Shown: in pieces, positions 54,387-64,000 of the stretch | How the letters are laid out: the number at the start of each line of letters is the position of its first letter | Position numbering within the stretch: position 1 is the stretch's first letter | Source: Pseudocercospora fijiensis CIRAD86 | Taxonomy: Eukaryota > Ascomycota > Dothideomycetes > Mycosphaerellales > Mycosphaerellaceae | DNA length: 64,000 nucleotides | Assembly: GCF_000340215.1 (NCBI RefSeq) | Contig: NW_006921535.1 | Span: 6,113,414 to 6,177,413, forward strand | Direction of reading: 5' to 3' | Notes under the pieces: model-generated | The model's input: the letters and a program-made list of their open reading frames with translations, nothing else | Databases searched by the model: none | Told to the model about the DNA's origin: nothing | Translations under genes and position numbers: made by a program

Positions 54387-54585
54387 GTGCTAGCACCATT
54401 GTAGAATCGCCTCTGTATCAAATTACGTGCTCTTTCCGCCTAATATAGGCTGTTTCTATTCCTAGTTAGTATTGTTAATGGGCGCGTAGCGTATTACCTA
54501 GGAAGTCGCGCCTCGAATTCTACCGTAGACCTAAAGTTCGCATTTCTTCCCTCTTTTGTAGTAGATTGCCTAGTAACTACCGAAA

Positions 54586-57440
54586 ATGGCTGAATCTCCA
54601 TCCTACGACGAGTTTCTCGATAAAGTTATCGCCGGCGGTAACGGCGCGGCGGCGGCGGCGGCGGCGGCGGTAGTTGTTAAGTCGTAGGAAGAGGTAGAAA
54701 TAGCGATAGAAGGCGCGCTCTCGGCGGTAGTTGTTAAGTCGTAGGAAGAGGTAGAAATAGCGATAGAAGGCGCGCTCTCGGCGGTGGTTATTAAGTCGTA
54801 GGAAACACGTATTCGAGGTCGCAGTCGCTTACTAAACGTGCCTCGAGAACGTGTATCGCTTCCTAACTATCGATTAGTGTTACTACGCCCTTAGAAGCAC
54901 CTATTCTTACTAAAGGAGCGCTCTCGTAGTCTAATACCGCGCGAGTCGTAGTTTCCGTCTTATCGAGCCCTCGAGTCGTACGTCTATACCTTCGGAAAGG
55001 CAACTAGATACGAGTTCAAGCAGTATAAACCGCAGAAGAATAAGAATGGTATAAAATATCGCTACCGCTAGGTATATAGTTGCTTCGGCTTACTAGATAA
55101 GCGTACCTAGAAGCAAGAAGTAATAAAGCGGAAGTCAACCTCGAAGAAGATAGGCTATTAGTTCTACTTCTACGTAGTTGCTATCGACCCTAGCTAGCCT
55201 AAAGGTTAATAGGTTATCCGTCATTCTACTAAAGAAGATTACTGTTTCTATAACTACGAGAAGGACGATATTGTCGCTCTTGCTACGTATAGGCGTCGCT
55301 CGAGAACTACGGAGTTTCTCGAGCAATTAGAGCGCTTATAGTAGGCTCGAATGCCAACCTCGAAGATTATAGCCTATTTCCGCGGCCGTAGCATTATTCT
55401 TAAACTAAAGGACGTACGGAATGTTATATAGGCTCGTAATATAGACGCTCGACAATAGATGAACTAGGCTTAGCGCCTAGTTTAATTGCTTATCGACAAT
55501 AATATATACTACGACATCTATACTAACCCCGAGAACGGTACAATTCGATGTATAGTTGCCCTCTACCCTAAGTCTATCGAGGCCTTTAAGACTACACTAT
55601 ACACTCTTATTATCGACACTATATACTCTACTAATATCTATAACCTCGAGTTATTAGATATTGTCGCCGCTAGACCTATAAATAACACTATTAAGCTTAG
55701 TGTTAGCCTTGTCCGTCCGAAGCTAGATAAACCGGACTTTGTAGAGTTGTTACGCTTACTACGGAAGGGCCTCGAATAAGCCGGTTGTCTAATGCCCCTA
55801 GTTATTAGTACTAATCGCGAAGAGTTACTAATCTACGCTATTAAGGAGGTTATACTAGAAGCTAAGAATATCGTATATAACTAGCATCTATAGCAAGATG
55901 TATTAACTCGTGTCCGTAAGGAACGGGGGGAGTTTAGATAAGTGAAGAGCGCTAACGGTAGCTAGATTGACAGTCCGCAAACTAGCAAGTTTCTACGGTT
56001 GTTTACTTATATAATCTATAGCCAGACTAAAGCCGAGTTTAATAAGAACGTACGGAAATTAGATAACGTGTATCCTATATTCAAGGCCTATCTTAATAAC
56101 AACTAGTAGCGATACAAGGTCTATATCGTAGACTACTAGACCAACGAAGTTCTACACTTTAGTTGTAAGACAACCTCGCGAGTTAAAGCTACGTATAGAC
56201 GTATTAAAGTCTAGCTTAACTATAGCAGCCGCTACGATATCTTTACCTTATTTGAGAGCCTTCTCAACTAGTAGAAAGAAGGGCATAACCGTCGCCGTAT
56301 TCGCCTTACTAAGAACCTAAAGAGGTATAACAAGGCACTTACTAGACTATTTTAGGCAAGCGTTTCTCGAGTTGTAAGCGATTACTACCTTCTCGAGGTA
56401 AAGGTTCTATACTAACGCGCTAACGACCTCCTACGGACTACAACTAACGAGAATAGCAACGAGATTAAGCACTCGGCGTACTCGTATACCTACTTACAAT
56501 ACCGCTATAACGACTACCTTAGCAAGACCTATAGTTATCCTTACAAACACGACATTATAAAGCTTCTCGAAACAGGTAGAAGCCGCGCTATACTATTGCC
56601 GAGCCACTTCTATAAGCACTAGTTAATTGATTTCCGTAGAACGTTCAATCTACGAGAACCGGAAGTAATCTTTAGCAACCGCAAACCTCTTACTAGCGGA
56701 GCTACATTATATACTACAAAGCGAGTAGCAACGGCTCGAGAACTAGATAATTTGAATAAGACTATAGCGGCTAAGAAGCGGAAGACTTTAATAGCAAGAA
56801 TAGCGGACTTTATACTCGAGCCTAGCGTATCGCTTACTTAGTTAAGAACCACCGTTAAGCACTATAAGTACGTAAAGAGCTAATGCCGCACTTAATAGTG
56901 CCCTTACTAGAAGGCTAATCGACCGTATAGCTCTACTTGCTATCTAAGCGGCTTCGAGTATTATAATCTACGAGTTGAGCCTTTATTATTACTTCTAGCC
57001 GCTCCGGAGCTACCTTCTAAGCTAGATCTACTTCGCCGAGAGATTGAGGACCTTCGAGTATATAAGAACAACCGTCTATAGTTAGAAGAACAGCAGGCAA
57101 GACAATAGGTAGAACATAACCGCTAATAGGCGGCATTCTATAAGTAATAACGACAATAGGCTGCTTAGTACTACCGCTAGCAGTTATCGCTTATATAGCT
57201 AGTGCGGCAGACAATAAGCCCTCTATACTATAACGTACTACAACAATAGCACTATTAGTTTACTTAGCACTATTAGTTTACTTAGTAATAGCAGTATACT
57301 AGTTAGCAGCTAAGAGACTAGTATAAGCTAGTATATATAGCTTCGCGTAGTTATAAGGCGGCAGGTCGCAATCCGCTTAGACCTAAGTAGATAGCTAACA
57401 ACTAACAACATCTTGAATTTTGCTATACTACTAATTTGCT
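54586..57440 (+). pseudogene. MULE transposase relic with many TAG/TAA stops
   Basis: The frame opens ATG with MAESPSYDEFLDKVIAGG, then a GCG-repeat Ala run and a 57-bp tandem repeat. A FAR1-like DNA-binding region follows (FGKATRYEFKQYKPQKNKNG), then the catalytic core around 55486-55700. Further downstream come a segment equivalent to the usual HFS-x-KTTSRVKATYRRIK (near 56155-56210) and a C-terminal segment with FEYYNLRVEPLLL. The frame register is unchanged throughout (positions 54586, 55486 and 56698 differ by multiples of three), so decay was by substitution, not indels. Even the core DDE residues cannot work with so many stops, so the copy is dead as a protein source. Its ends are intact, so it could be moved only if a related active copy supplied transposase. 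The 3' limit is approximate. Confidence 0.85.
54670..54840 (+). repeat. 57-bp in-frame tandem repeat inside the MULE
   Basis: Copies begin at 54670, 54727 and 54784 (GTAGTTGTTAAGTCGTAGGA, third copy GTGGTTATTAAG and shortened). The period is 19 codons. A GCG trinucleotide run (54643-54669) precedes it. Confidence 0.9.
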
Positions 57441-57562
57441 AACAAACTTTAGCTTCATAGCTGCTAGCGGTAGTATAGTGGTTGCCCGGTCGGAGGGGCT
57501 GCAGCGACGCGATTATCCGCTTCTACACGCGATTTTGTATAGAACAGCCGATCTCGTAATCT

Positions 57563-57614
57563 CGGGTTATGCTGGGGCTCGGGCGGGTAGCTGGGGCTCG
57601 GTTTAGTCTCGAGG
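57563..57614 (-). repeat. Right terminal inverted repeat, 52 bp
   Basis: Exact reverse complement of the left repeat; it begins CGGGTTATG and ends CTCGAGG. Confidence 0.95.
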
Positions 57615-57623
57615 AGCAGAACG
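57615..57623 (+). repeat. Target-site duplication, right copy (AGCAGAACG)
   Basis: Identical to the nine bases at 54326-54334. Confidence 0.95.
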
Positions 57624-57730
57624 GCCTGGATCCCCTGTATTCTAATAAGTCGTCGACCAGATTTAAGTTTAAGCCGTACGCATTCGTCTGCTCTCATTTG
57701 CGACTGCGTTCATCGCTCAGAAGGTGCGCG

Positions 57731-60088
57731 ATGATGAGATGGAGTCTGGCCTTTCTCATCCTGGAATCTGTATCTGGAAGCGTCATCATTCCAGATACGC
57801 ACGCCGTGCACGAGGAGAGATCTTCGCATCATGCCTGGAGTAGAAATGGCCGCGTGCATTCCACATCAATGGTCCCTCTGCGCATTGCCCTGACTCAGCA
57901 AAATCTGGACGACGGGACTGGCTATCAAAAGTTGATGGAAGTGTCCGATCCAGAATCTCCTCGATACGGTCAATATCTGAGCGCAGAGGAGGTCCATAAT
58001 ATGTTCGCACCCAGCTCTGATGCAGCGCAAGATGTTACCAAATGGCTCCTTGAAGCTGGCGTTAAGCAAGACGACATTTTCGAATATGAGAATAAAGGAT
58101 GGCTGGCCGCTCATATTCCTGCTGAGATGTTTGAGCAGCTCTTTCATGCGGAACTCCACGAATACGAGCATAAACTTACTGGAGAGCTGAAGATTGGATG
58201 TGATGTATACCATCTTCCGAAGCACATTACCAAACATGTCGACTATATCACGCCTGGAGTTGCCCTGTCTGCAAGAGTGCGGAAGAGGAACGTGAAGCGG
58301 TCTTTGCAGCGGAGAGCCTTGCATACCTCGCACATGATTGCAGAGGATTTTGGGCCGCCGCCTGTAAATGCTGCAGATTTGCGAAAAGACCTGTCCGATT
58401 GTGGCCGAAACATGACCATTGCCTGTCTGAGAGCTCTTTACGGTATCCCAAAGCCTACCAAGACCGACTCGGTCGACTCGGTCAACTCGGTCGACTCGCT
58501 CGGCATGTTTGAGAACTTCTACAGCTACGCTCAACAAGATCTTGACGAGTTTTATACCAGATATTATCCTGAAATCCCAAACGGCACCCACCCGATCACC
58601 ATCTCGGTCGATGGAGGCGCCGGTCCAGCCATTAATCGAACTGTCAGGGAAAGCGGTACAGAGCCAGCACTTGATATCCAGGTCGCTCTTCCTCTCATTT
58701 ACCCTCAAACAATTACGGTCTATCAGGTCGAAGATCCACCACAGGCAGCATTGCAAATCAATCAGACCTTACCTGGGTATCTTAACACACTCCTCGATGC
58801 TCTGGACGGCAGCTACTGCAACTACTGTGCCTATGGCATATGTGGAGACGATCCAACCTTGGATGCCGTCTACCCGGATGAGCGACCTGGTGGATTCAAC
58901 CAACCACGGCAATGCGGCGTATACAATCTCACTCGTGTTCTCGCCATCTCATACGGACAAGGCGAGCAAGATCTTCCAGTTGCTTACACAAGACGGCAAT
59001 GCAACGAGTTTATGAAACTTGCCTTACAAGGACACACGATTGTCGTTTCATCCGGAGACTGGGGCGTTGCATCTTTTCCGAACGATACCGGCACTGCTAA
59101 TGGATGTTTGAGCGGTTGTGGTTTCAACGACACCTTTTATCAGCCTGGCGATAATTGCCCTTATGAGGATCTCAAAGGAAAAGTCTTTCATCCTTCCAAT
59201 CCCGGTAATTGTCCTTTTGTTCTTTCGGTCGGCGGGACGCAACTTTTTGTGAGTGGCTGAATCATAATATACGACCTTGACTGATCAATTCAATAGTCTA
59301 ATCAGAGCATCATCGACCCCGAAAGTGCCCTGCACCTCCCTGCCAGCAATACCACTTATATTTCGACCGGAGGTGGTTTCTCCAATTATTTCGCCAGACC
59401 CAGTTACCAAAAGGAGGCGGTTGATGATTACTTTGAGAAGCACGATCCTGGGTACAAATATTATGTGAGATTGTCGATCAATACGTCCTGACCTCTCTTT
59501 CTGACGTGGCATGCTGTAGTATGCAGACGCCAACGTCACCAATATCGGCAGTCACGGTGGAATCTATAATCGAGGCGGCAGAGTCGGTCCTTTCTCTTCT
59601 TCTTTTTTGCGTTGCTGATATAAGTTTGTCAAGGGCTACCCCGACGTCTCAGCCAACGGTGCTCGTTACCCCGGTGTCAAGTGGAGGCAATTTAAGAACG
59701 GGACCGTCACGACGGATGAGACCTTCTATGGAACTAGTCTTTCCTGTCCCATCTGGGGCGCTATGATTACTTTGGTAATGTTCTTCTCTCTTGCTGAAGA
59801 TTAACGCTGATCTTGTCAAGATTAATCAGGAACGTACGGCTGTCGGGAAAGGACCCGTGGGGTTCATCCAGCCCGTTCTATACAAGCACCCCGAGATCTT
59901 CAATGATATTACTAATGGGACAAATGATGGCTGTGGGACCAAGGGTTTTGAAGCTGTCCAGGGTTGGGATCCGGTGAGTGACCTAGGCCGTGTCTTGCTG
60001 GATGTGCTGACTGATAGATGTACAGGTTACCGGTTTAGGCACCCCCAATTTTCCCAAGATGTTGGAGGTTTTTATGAATTTGCCGTGA
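57731..60088 (+). CDS. Secreted sedolisin (S53) serine-carboxyl protease
   Basis: Six exons: 57731-59248, 59297-59464, 59520-59582, 59634-59774, 59821-59973, 60026-60088, about 701 residues. Introns are 46-55 bp; the third (GTCGGT donor) is the least certain. A signal peptide (MMRWSLAFLILESVSG) precedes an S53 activation domain (PRYGQYLSAEEVHNMFAPSS) and the catalytic domain. The sedolisin triad is recognisable: Glu and Asp in SGTEPALDIQVAL, the oxyanion Asp in IVVSSGDWGVASF, and the Ser in YGTSLSCPIWGAMI. GGGFSNYFARPSYQ, GYPDVSANGARYP and QGWDPVTGLGTPNF are family hallmarks. Members are acid-active tripeptidyl peptidases or endopeptidases. A short 9-bp repeat encodes DSVDSVNSVDS near residue 246. 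The ATG at 57731 is chosen for the signal peptide; the frame is open back into the transposon end. No frame is broken, so it looks functional. Confidence 0.88.
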
Positions 60089-60700
60089 TGTGGCGAATGT
60101 GCTATGAAAATTGCACTCTTGACATCTCCTTCTATCAGTCCGTCACGCTCCTTCTCGAGAGCATACTGGATCAACATCTTGTCTTTAAGCGTCAGTCGTC
60201 GTCAAGAGCGGAAGTAAGAAGAACTGTGCTCATCCTCGTTCTCGTTCTCAACAACAGCTGCCCGTTTGACTCTCATACATTGATCCGAGTAAGGCTAGGA
60301 AGAGTTCGAGGATAACTGCCTTGATCTCCTGCTCCCGTCTAACGTTGACTCGAGAAGAGTAGACGTTTCTTCTGCCTACAATCGAATCGCTCGACTAGGC
60401 AAGGATCAAAAATTCTCAGATGACATCTCCTTCTGGCAGGCGGAGAAAGATTTGGCGAGCTGATCCTGGAGCACACCTTCTCATGCAGCCTCACATCCTG
60501 GCCACCACCGCCCTCTTCATATCATCTCTCGCCTCACACTGGTCATGTCCCTGTATGTACCTTCCCACCCGGGTCTGATCGTCCCTCTACACCCTCCCCT
60601 TCACTGGAAAGATGTTTGAACGAGCTGAGTGTGGGCATTATAAGAAAACATGTGCTTGTACGCGGCTGCGCGTGCCTACCAAGTGCGAGCGCACGAACAT
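60089..60700. other. Intergenic stretch
   Basis: No gene is supported; it is the 3' flank of the protease gene. Confidence 0.5.
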
Positions 60701-60747
60701 TCTCTTTTGCTGCCTACTGTCCTGCTTCTCTTTCTGTTTCTTGAATA

Positions 60748-60843
60748 GCGTCGTCTAGCTGTATCGTCTTGCGCAGTACGTAGCGCGTATGAATTGCGTC
60801 GTCTAGTTGCATCGTATTGCGCCGTACGTAGCGCGCATACTTC
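60748..60843. repeat. 48-bp tandem duplication
   Basis: The segment starting GCGTCGTCTAG at 60748 is repeated with few changes at 60796, each copy containing GTACGTAGCGCG. Confidence 0.8.
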
Positions 60844-60930
60844 GTGCTCCGAACCGGGTGTTGTAGGGGTGCAGTTGGCCCGCTGTCGTGCTTTGTTATT
60901 GAAAGTTGATGTCTGAGGGTGACTGTGTAG

Positions 60931-60946
60931 CCCTAACCCTAACCCC
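60931..60946 (+). repeat. Interstitial telomere-type repeat (two CCCTAA units)
   Basis: CCCTAACCCTAACCCC is the reverse complement of the TTAGGG repeat of filamentous fungi. Two units could occur by chance but fit the other subtelomere-like features nearby. Confidence 0.55.
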
Positions 60947-61014
60947 AGCCCGAGCCCGAGTCAACACCGATATGTACCCGAGAGATGCCCGAATGCCGAG
61001 GCCCGGAGATAAGC

Positions 61015-62260
61015 TAAGTCCGAGCCGAATCCGAGCCGCATCCCGAAAGCGAGCCGTAACGCGAAAGCGAACCGCAACGCGAAAGCGAGCCAGATTCCGA
61101 ATCCGAGCCGCATCCCGAATCCGAGCCGATGCGAAAGCGACCCGCATCCCGAACGCGAGCCGTAACCCGAACGCGAGCCGTAACCCGAACGCGAGCCGTA
61201 ATGCGAAAGCGAGCCGCATTCCGAACGCGAGCCGTAATGCGAAAGCGAGCCGCATCCCGAATCCGAGCCGCATCCCGAATCCGAGCCGTAATGCGAAAGC
61301 GACCCGCATCCCGAAAGCGAGCCGCATCCCGAATCCGAGCCGTATTCCGAATGCGAGCCGTAACGCGAAACCGAGCCGTATCCCGAACGCGAACCGTATC
61401 CCGAATGCGAGCCGCATCCCGAATGCGAGCCGCATCCCGAATGCGAGCCGTAATACGAACGCGAGCCGCATCCCGAATGCGAGCCGTAATACGAACGCGA
61501 GCCGCATCCCGAACGCGAGCCGTATTCCGAATGCGAGCCGTAACGCGAAACCGAGCCGCATTCCGAAACCGAGCCGCATTCCGAAAGCGAGCCGTATTCC
61601 GAACGCGAGCCGCATCCCGAACCCGAGCCGCATCCCGAATCCGAGCCGTAATGCGAAAGCGACCCGCATCCCGAAAGCGAGCCGCATCCCGAAAGCGAGC
61701 CGTATCCCGAATCCGAGCCGTATCCCGAACGCGAACCGCATCCCGAATGCGAGCCGCATGCCGAATGCGAGCCGCAACGCGAAAGCGAGCCGCATCCCGA
61801 ATGCGAGCCGCATGCCGAATGCGAGCCGCAACGCGAAAGCGAGCCGCACTCCGAATGCGAGCCGCAACGCGAAAGCGAACCGCTACGCGAAAGCGAGCCG
61901 CACTCCGAAAGCGAGCCGCATTCCGAAAGCGAACCGCATCCCGAATCCGAGCCGTAACCCGAACGCGAGCCGTAACGCGAATCCGAGCCGCATGCCGAAT
62001 GCGAGCCGCAACGCGAAAGCGAGCCGCATCCCGAATGCGAGCCGCATGCCGAATGCGAGCCGCAACGCGAAAGCGAGCCGCACTCCGAATGCGAGCCGCA
62101 ACGCGAAAGCGAACCGCTACGCGAAAGCGAGCCGCACTCCGAAAGCGAGCCGCATTCCGAAAGCGAACCGCATCCCGAATCCGAGCCGTAACCCGAACGC
62201 GAGCCGTAACGCGAATCCGAGCCGCATCCCGAACGCGAGCCGTAGCGCGAAAGCGAGATG
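61015..62260. repeat. Minisatellite array, 18-bp unit, roughly 68 copies
   Basis: The unit GAGCCGCATCCCGAATGC and close variants run without interruption for about 1.24 kb. Variation sits at a few positions: the base after CCG (C or T), the middle (CATCCC, CAACGC, TAACGC, TATTCC) and the last triplet (AGC, TGC, TCC, CGC). Because 18 is a multiple of three and no unit carries a stop, forward frames and reverse frames stay open at once (forward 60906-62627 and 61129-62361; reverse 60961-62307, 60896-61867 and 61883-62101). The encoded hexapeptides (NASRIP or KASRIP type) look like by-products, so I do not call a gene. Longer-range duplications exist: 61877 and 62111 blocks differ by 234 bp (13 units), and 61285 and 61645 blocks by 360 bp (20 units). 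Confidence 0.95.
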
Positions 62261-62357
62261 CACAATGCAGGAGAGAAGAGACATCTGCTGCTACGACCCA
62301 GCTTCAACTATATCACCGAATGCTCTGCTCCTTGTTAAATGGGTTCTTGCCTTGCTT

Positions 62358-63030
62358 CTAGTGACCACCGCCCGACAGATCCCGCAGGTAATCGCACGCC
62401 TCGACTCGCTCCTGCGCACTCAACCGATTGAATCCAGTCACGAACGCTGTCTCGCTAGCCGCCCCGGTGCTGTTGGGTGCGGGAGGCGAACCAGGCAGGT
62501 TCAAGACGATGAACTTGTCACGCAGACCCTGGTGTTTGAGATCACAGCGCTCGGCTCTGAAGGTCCGGGTGAGGGAGCAGCTGGTCGTCGAAGTTTTCTC
62601 TCTTCCTGTCCTAGACCTGTCCGATGACCTCACGAGCAACCGTGCCGCCATATGCCAAACGGAACAGCGTCTCGTTCGGCAACACGTCCTTTGCGGTGGG
62701 ATCCATAACGTTGGCCCATGCGGTGTTAGTGCGAGGGAGCGCCATACATAGTGCGCAGCAGGGCGTCGGCCATGATCGTGTAGATGCGCGTCTCGATGCA
62801 CTCTCGAACGAGGCCGGTCGGCTCCTCCGCGGCGTCTTTTGGCATCATTGTTTTGGAAAGGGTAGTCTCGCATAATGACCTCCATGTCTTCCGGGCACAG
62901 GTAGAGCGAATCTGCTCAAGTAACCGCAATTCGTACTTGTGCTGCAGACCGTCACTGGGTGTTCTTGGCCTATGCGGTGAAGTCGACCGCCAGCTTGACA
63001 CTTGATGCGGAACGAAACGGCGTCGAGCAT
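62358..63030 (-). pseudogene. Relic of a SNF2/RAD5-like helicase C-terminus
   Basis: Near the right end of this block the minus strand reads QAGGRLHRIGQEHPVTV, the motif VI region of SNF2-type helicases (normally Q..GR.HRIGQ..PVTV), then shifts frame: LQHKYELRLLEQIRS and an Arg/Thr-rich region continue in another frame. A further minus frame ends APNSTGAASETAFVTGFNRL...YLRDLSGGGH at 62358. Frame changes and absence of the ATPase lobes mean this is a broken fragment. Subtelomeric helicase relics of this type are common in fungi, and the adjacent satellite arrays support that setting. Confidence 0.5.
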
Positions 63031-63661
63031 GACTGTGAGCTGCCTTCTAATGGTTGGCGGACTCGGCTCCTATACGCGAAGAGATGATTATAACGCGAAC
63101 GTTGGGTCGTTTAGGAAGGCGCGCTCGGCCAGGACGCGGCTGCATCATGATATGTGATGGTCACGTGATATGCCAAGAGATTAGTCATGTTCTGGGACCC
63201 ACTCCGTTTTGTTCGACCAATCGGCTTTGCCCCTTCCACTTCAGCACCCTACATATATTGTCCTAAGGAAGGTGGTCACACGCTTCGCGTGCGCCTCCCC
63301 CCTCCCTTGGACACAATAAAAATCGCTGCACCTCGCCGACGCCGCATATATTGCCCGGTCGGTATCTCCATTGCCCATTTCAGCACTCTATCTTCACTTC
63401 TCTTTGGGCTCTCTCCTTCGGGGCTCTACCTCATGTGCCCGTCACTGGTATCCTACAACACTTCACTTGAGATGTAACTGATAATGTTCAGAAGAGGGCT
63501 AATCTACAGAAAGCCCGAAGATGAAGTGCATCATTCTGGCAACGGGATCCCGTGCCTTCTACGTGGTTCGCTTCACTTCTGAAACCGATGCGAGAGCTTG
63601 CGTGCGGCAGGGTGTTCGCTACCGTTTCGAGCGGCGCAAGACAACGCAGTAGCAGCGCGAC
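63031..63661. other. Spacer between the helicase relic and the second array
   Basis: No gene is supported. It contains C/T-rich stretches (CTCCCCCCTCCC at about 63293) but no clear repeat. Confidence 0.45.
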
Positions 63662-63988
63662 ATGGAGCCACCACAGCGCGACATAGCGCTACCTAACGAC
63701 CTCTTCGCGTGTCAGCGTGATACCGTCGATGCCAACGAGAGCGCCGATGCCACCGAGAGCCAGAGCGCCGATGCCACCGAGAGCGCCGATGCCAACGCGA
63801 AAGCCGATGTCAGCGAGAATGCCGATGCCAGCGAGAATGCCGATGCCAGCGAGAGCGCCGATGCCAACGAGAGCGAGAGCGCCGATGCCAACGAGAGCGA
63901 GAGCGCCGATGCCAACGAGAGCGAGAGCGCCGATGCGAGCGAGAGCGCCGATGCGAGCGAGAGCGCCGATGCGAGCGAGAGCGCCTAA
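63662..63988 (+). other. Open frame over a repeat of 18 bp and 24 bp units, at the window edge
   Basis: From about 63728 the units GAGAGCGCCGATGCCAAC and variants repeat, encoding ESADAN/ESADAS-type hexapeptides. Blocks of eight codons (NESESADA) interrupt the six-codon pattern. The frame starts MEPPQRDIALPNDLFACQRD and stops at TAA 63986-63988. It may be a real low-complexity protein, an exon, or simply an open satellite. Only about 13 units are visible. Confidence 0.4.
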
Positions 63989-64000
63989 TCGAGGCTGCGG

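Larger units (their letters stand above)
54335..57614 (+). mobile_element. Mutator-like (MULE, Hop-type) DNA transposon, RIP-mutated
   Basis: A 3280-bp element with perfect 52-bp terminal inverted repeats and a 9-bp target-site duplication, as expected for Mutator-like elements. The interior is rich in TA dinucleotides. A single reading frame from 54586 stays in register for about 2.8 kb but is cut by dozens of stops; those I read are TAG or TAA where Gln codons would be expected. CpA is depleted while CpG survives, the classic CpA-to-TpA signature of repeat-induced point mutation. Transposase homology survives, for instance PKSIEAFKTTLYTLIIDTIY followed by STNIYNLELLDIV, the DDE-domain core of fungal MULEs. 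It lies 288 bp downstream of RPD3 and 116 bp upstream of the sedolisin start. Confidence 0.93.

Noticed and set aside
57569..57730. Upstream start of the protease inside the transposon repeat
   Set aside because: Those codons are transposon terminal repeat. The signal peptide begins at 57,731.
60906..62627. 573-codon plus-strand frame and similarly long minus-strand frames
   Set aside because: They exist only because the 18-bp unit lacks stops in several frames. The peptides are pure repeat, with no start context, domain or splice support.
1..64000. CRISPR arrays, bacterial operons or plasmid origins
   Set aside because: The introns, RIP and gene families are those of a filamentous fungus, and the tandem repeats have no unique spacers.

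Overview
The window is nuclear DNA of a filamentous ascomycete, most likely a Dothideomycete (inference). The evidence is short (46-82 bp) GT-AG introns with CTAAC/CTGAC-type branch sites, a hydrophobic-surface-binding (HsbA) secreted protein, fungal forms of PEX2, RPN11 and RPD3, a CAG-decoding tRNA-Leu with an intron, and a transposon mutated in the CpA-to-TpA pattern of repeat-induced point mutation (RIP).

Layout. Positions 1-21,600 are gene-poor: a small cysteine-rich secreted protein (768-1271), a frame-broken RNase III-like gene (5570-6205), a nuclear-type small protein interrupted by one in-frame TAA (16873-17526), and several decayed tandem repeats. Positions 21,600-54,050 are gene-rich: HsbA-like protein, an unknown Ser/Pro-rich protein, an unknown five-exon gene, PEX2, a 6-phosphogluconate dehydrogenase paralogue split by a 100-N gap, a full ABCC transporter, an ERCC6L2-like SNF2 helicase, a broken alpha/beta hydrolase, tRNA-Leu(CAG), an FMP42/SLC43-like transporter, a secreted protein with an N-terminal histidine (LPMO-like), and the divergent pair RPN11/RPD3 about 200 bp apart. 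Positions 54,335-57,614 hold a complete Mutator-like element with 52-bp terminal inverted repeats and a 9-bp target duplication, its transposase frame riddled with TAG/TAA. It sits 116 bp upstream of an intact six-exon sedolisin protease. Positions 60,700-64,000 look subtelomere-like: two telomere repeat units, a roughly 1.2-kb array of an 18-bp unit, relics of a helicase, and a second short minisatellite at the window edge.

The genes do not form a single pathway. PEX2 (peroxisome import), RPN11 (proteasome), RPD3 (chromatin) and the helicase (DNA repair) are housekeeping, whereas the small secreted protein, HsbA, LPMO-like protein and sedolisin are outward-facing. I found no convincing new multi-gene system. 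The strongest unusual structures are the RIP-inactivated element with intact ends, the multi-frame-open 18-bp array, the single-stop split gene, and the decayed repeat families of the first 11 kb. Splice sites were read by eye and are unverified.
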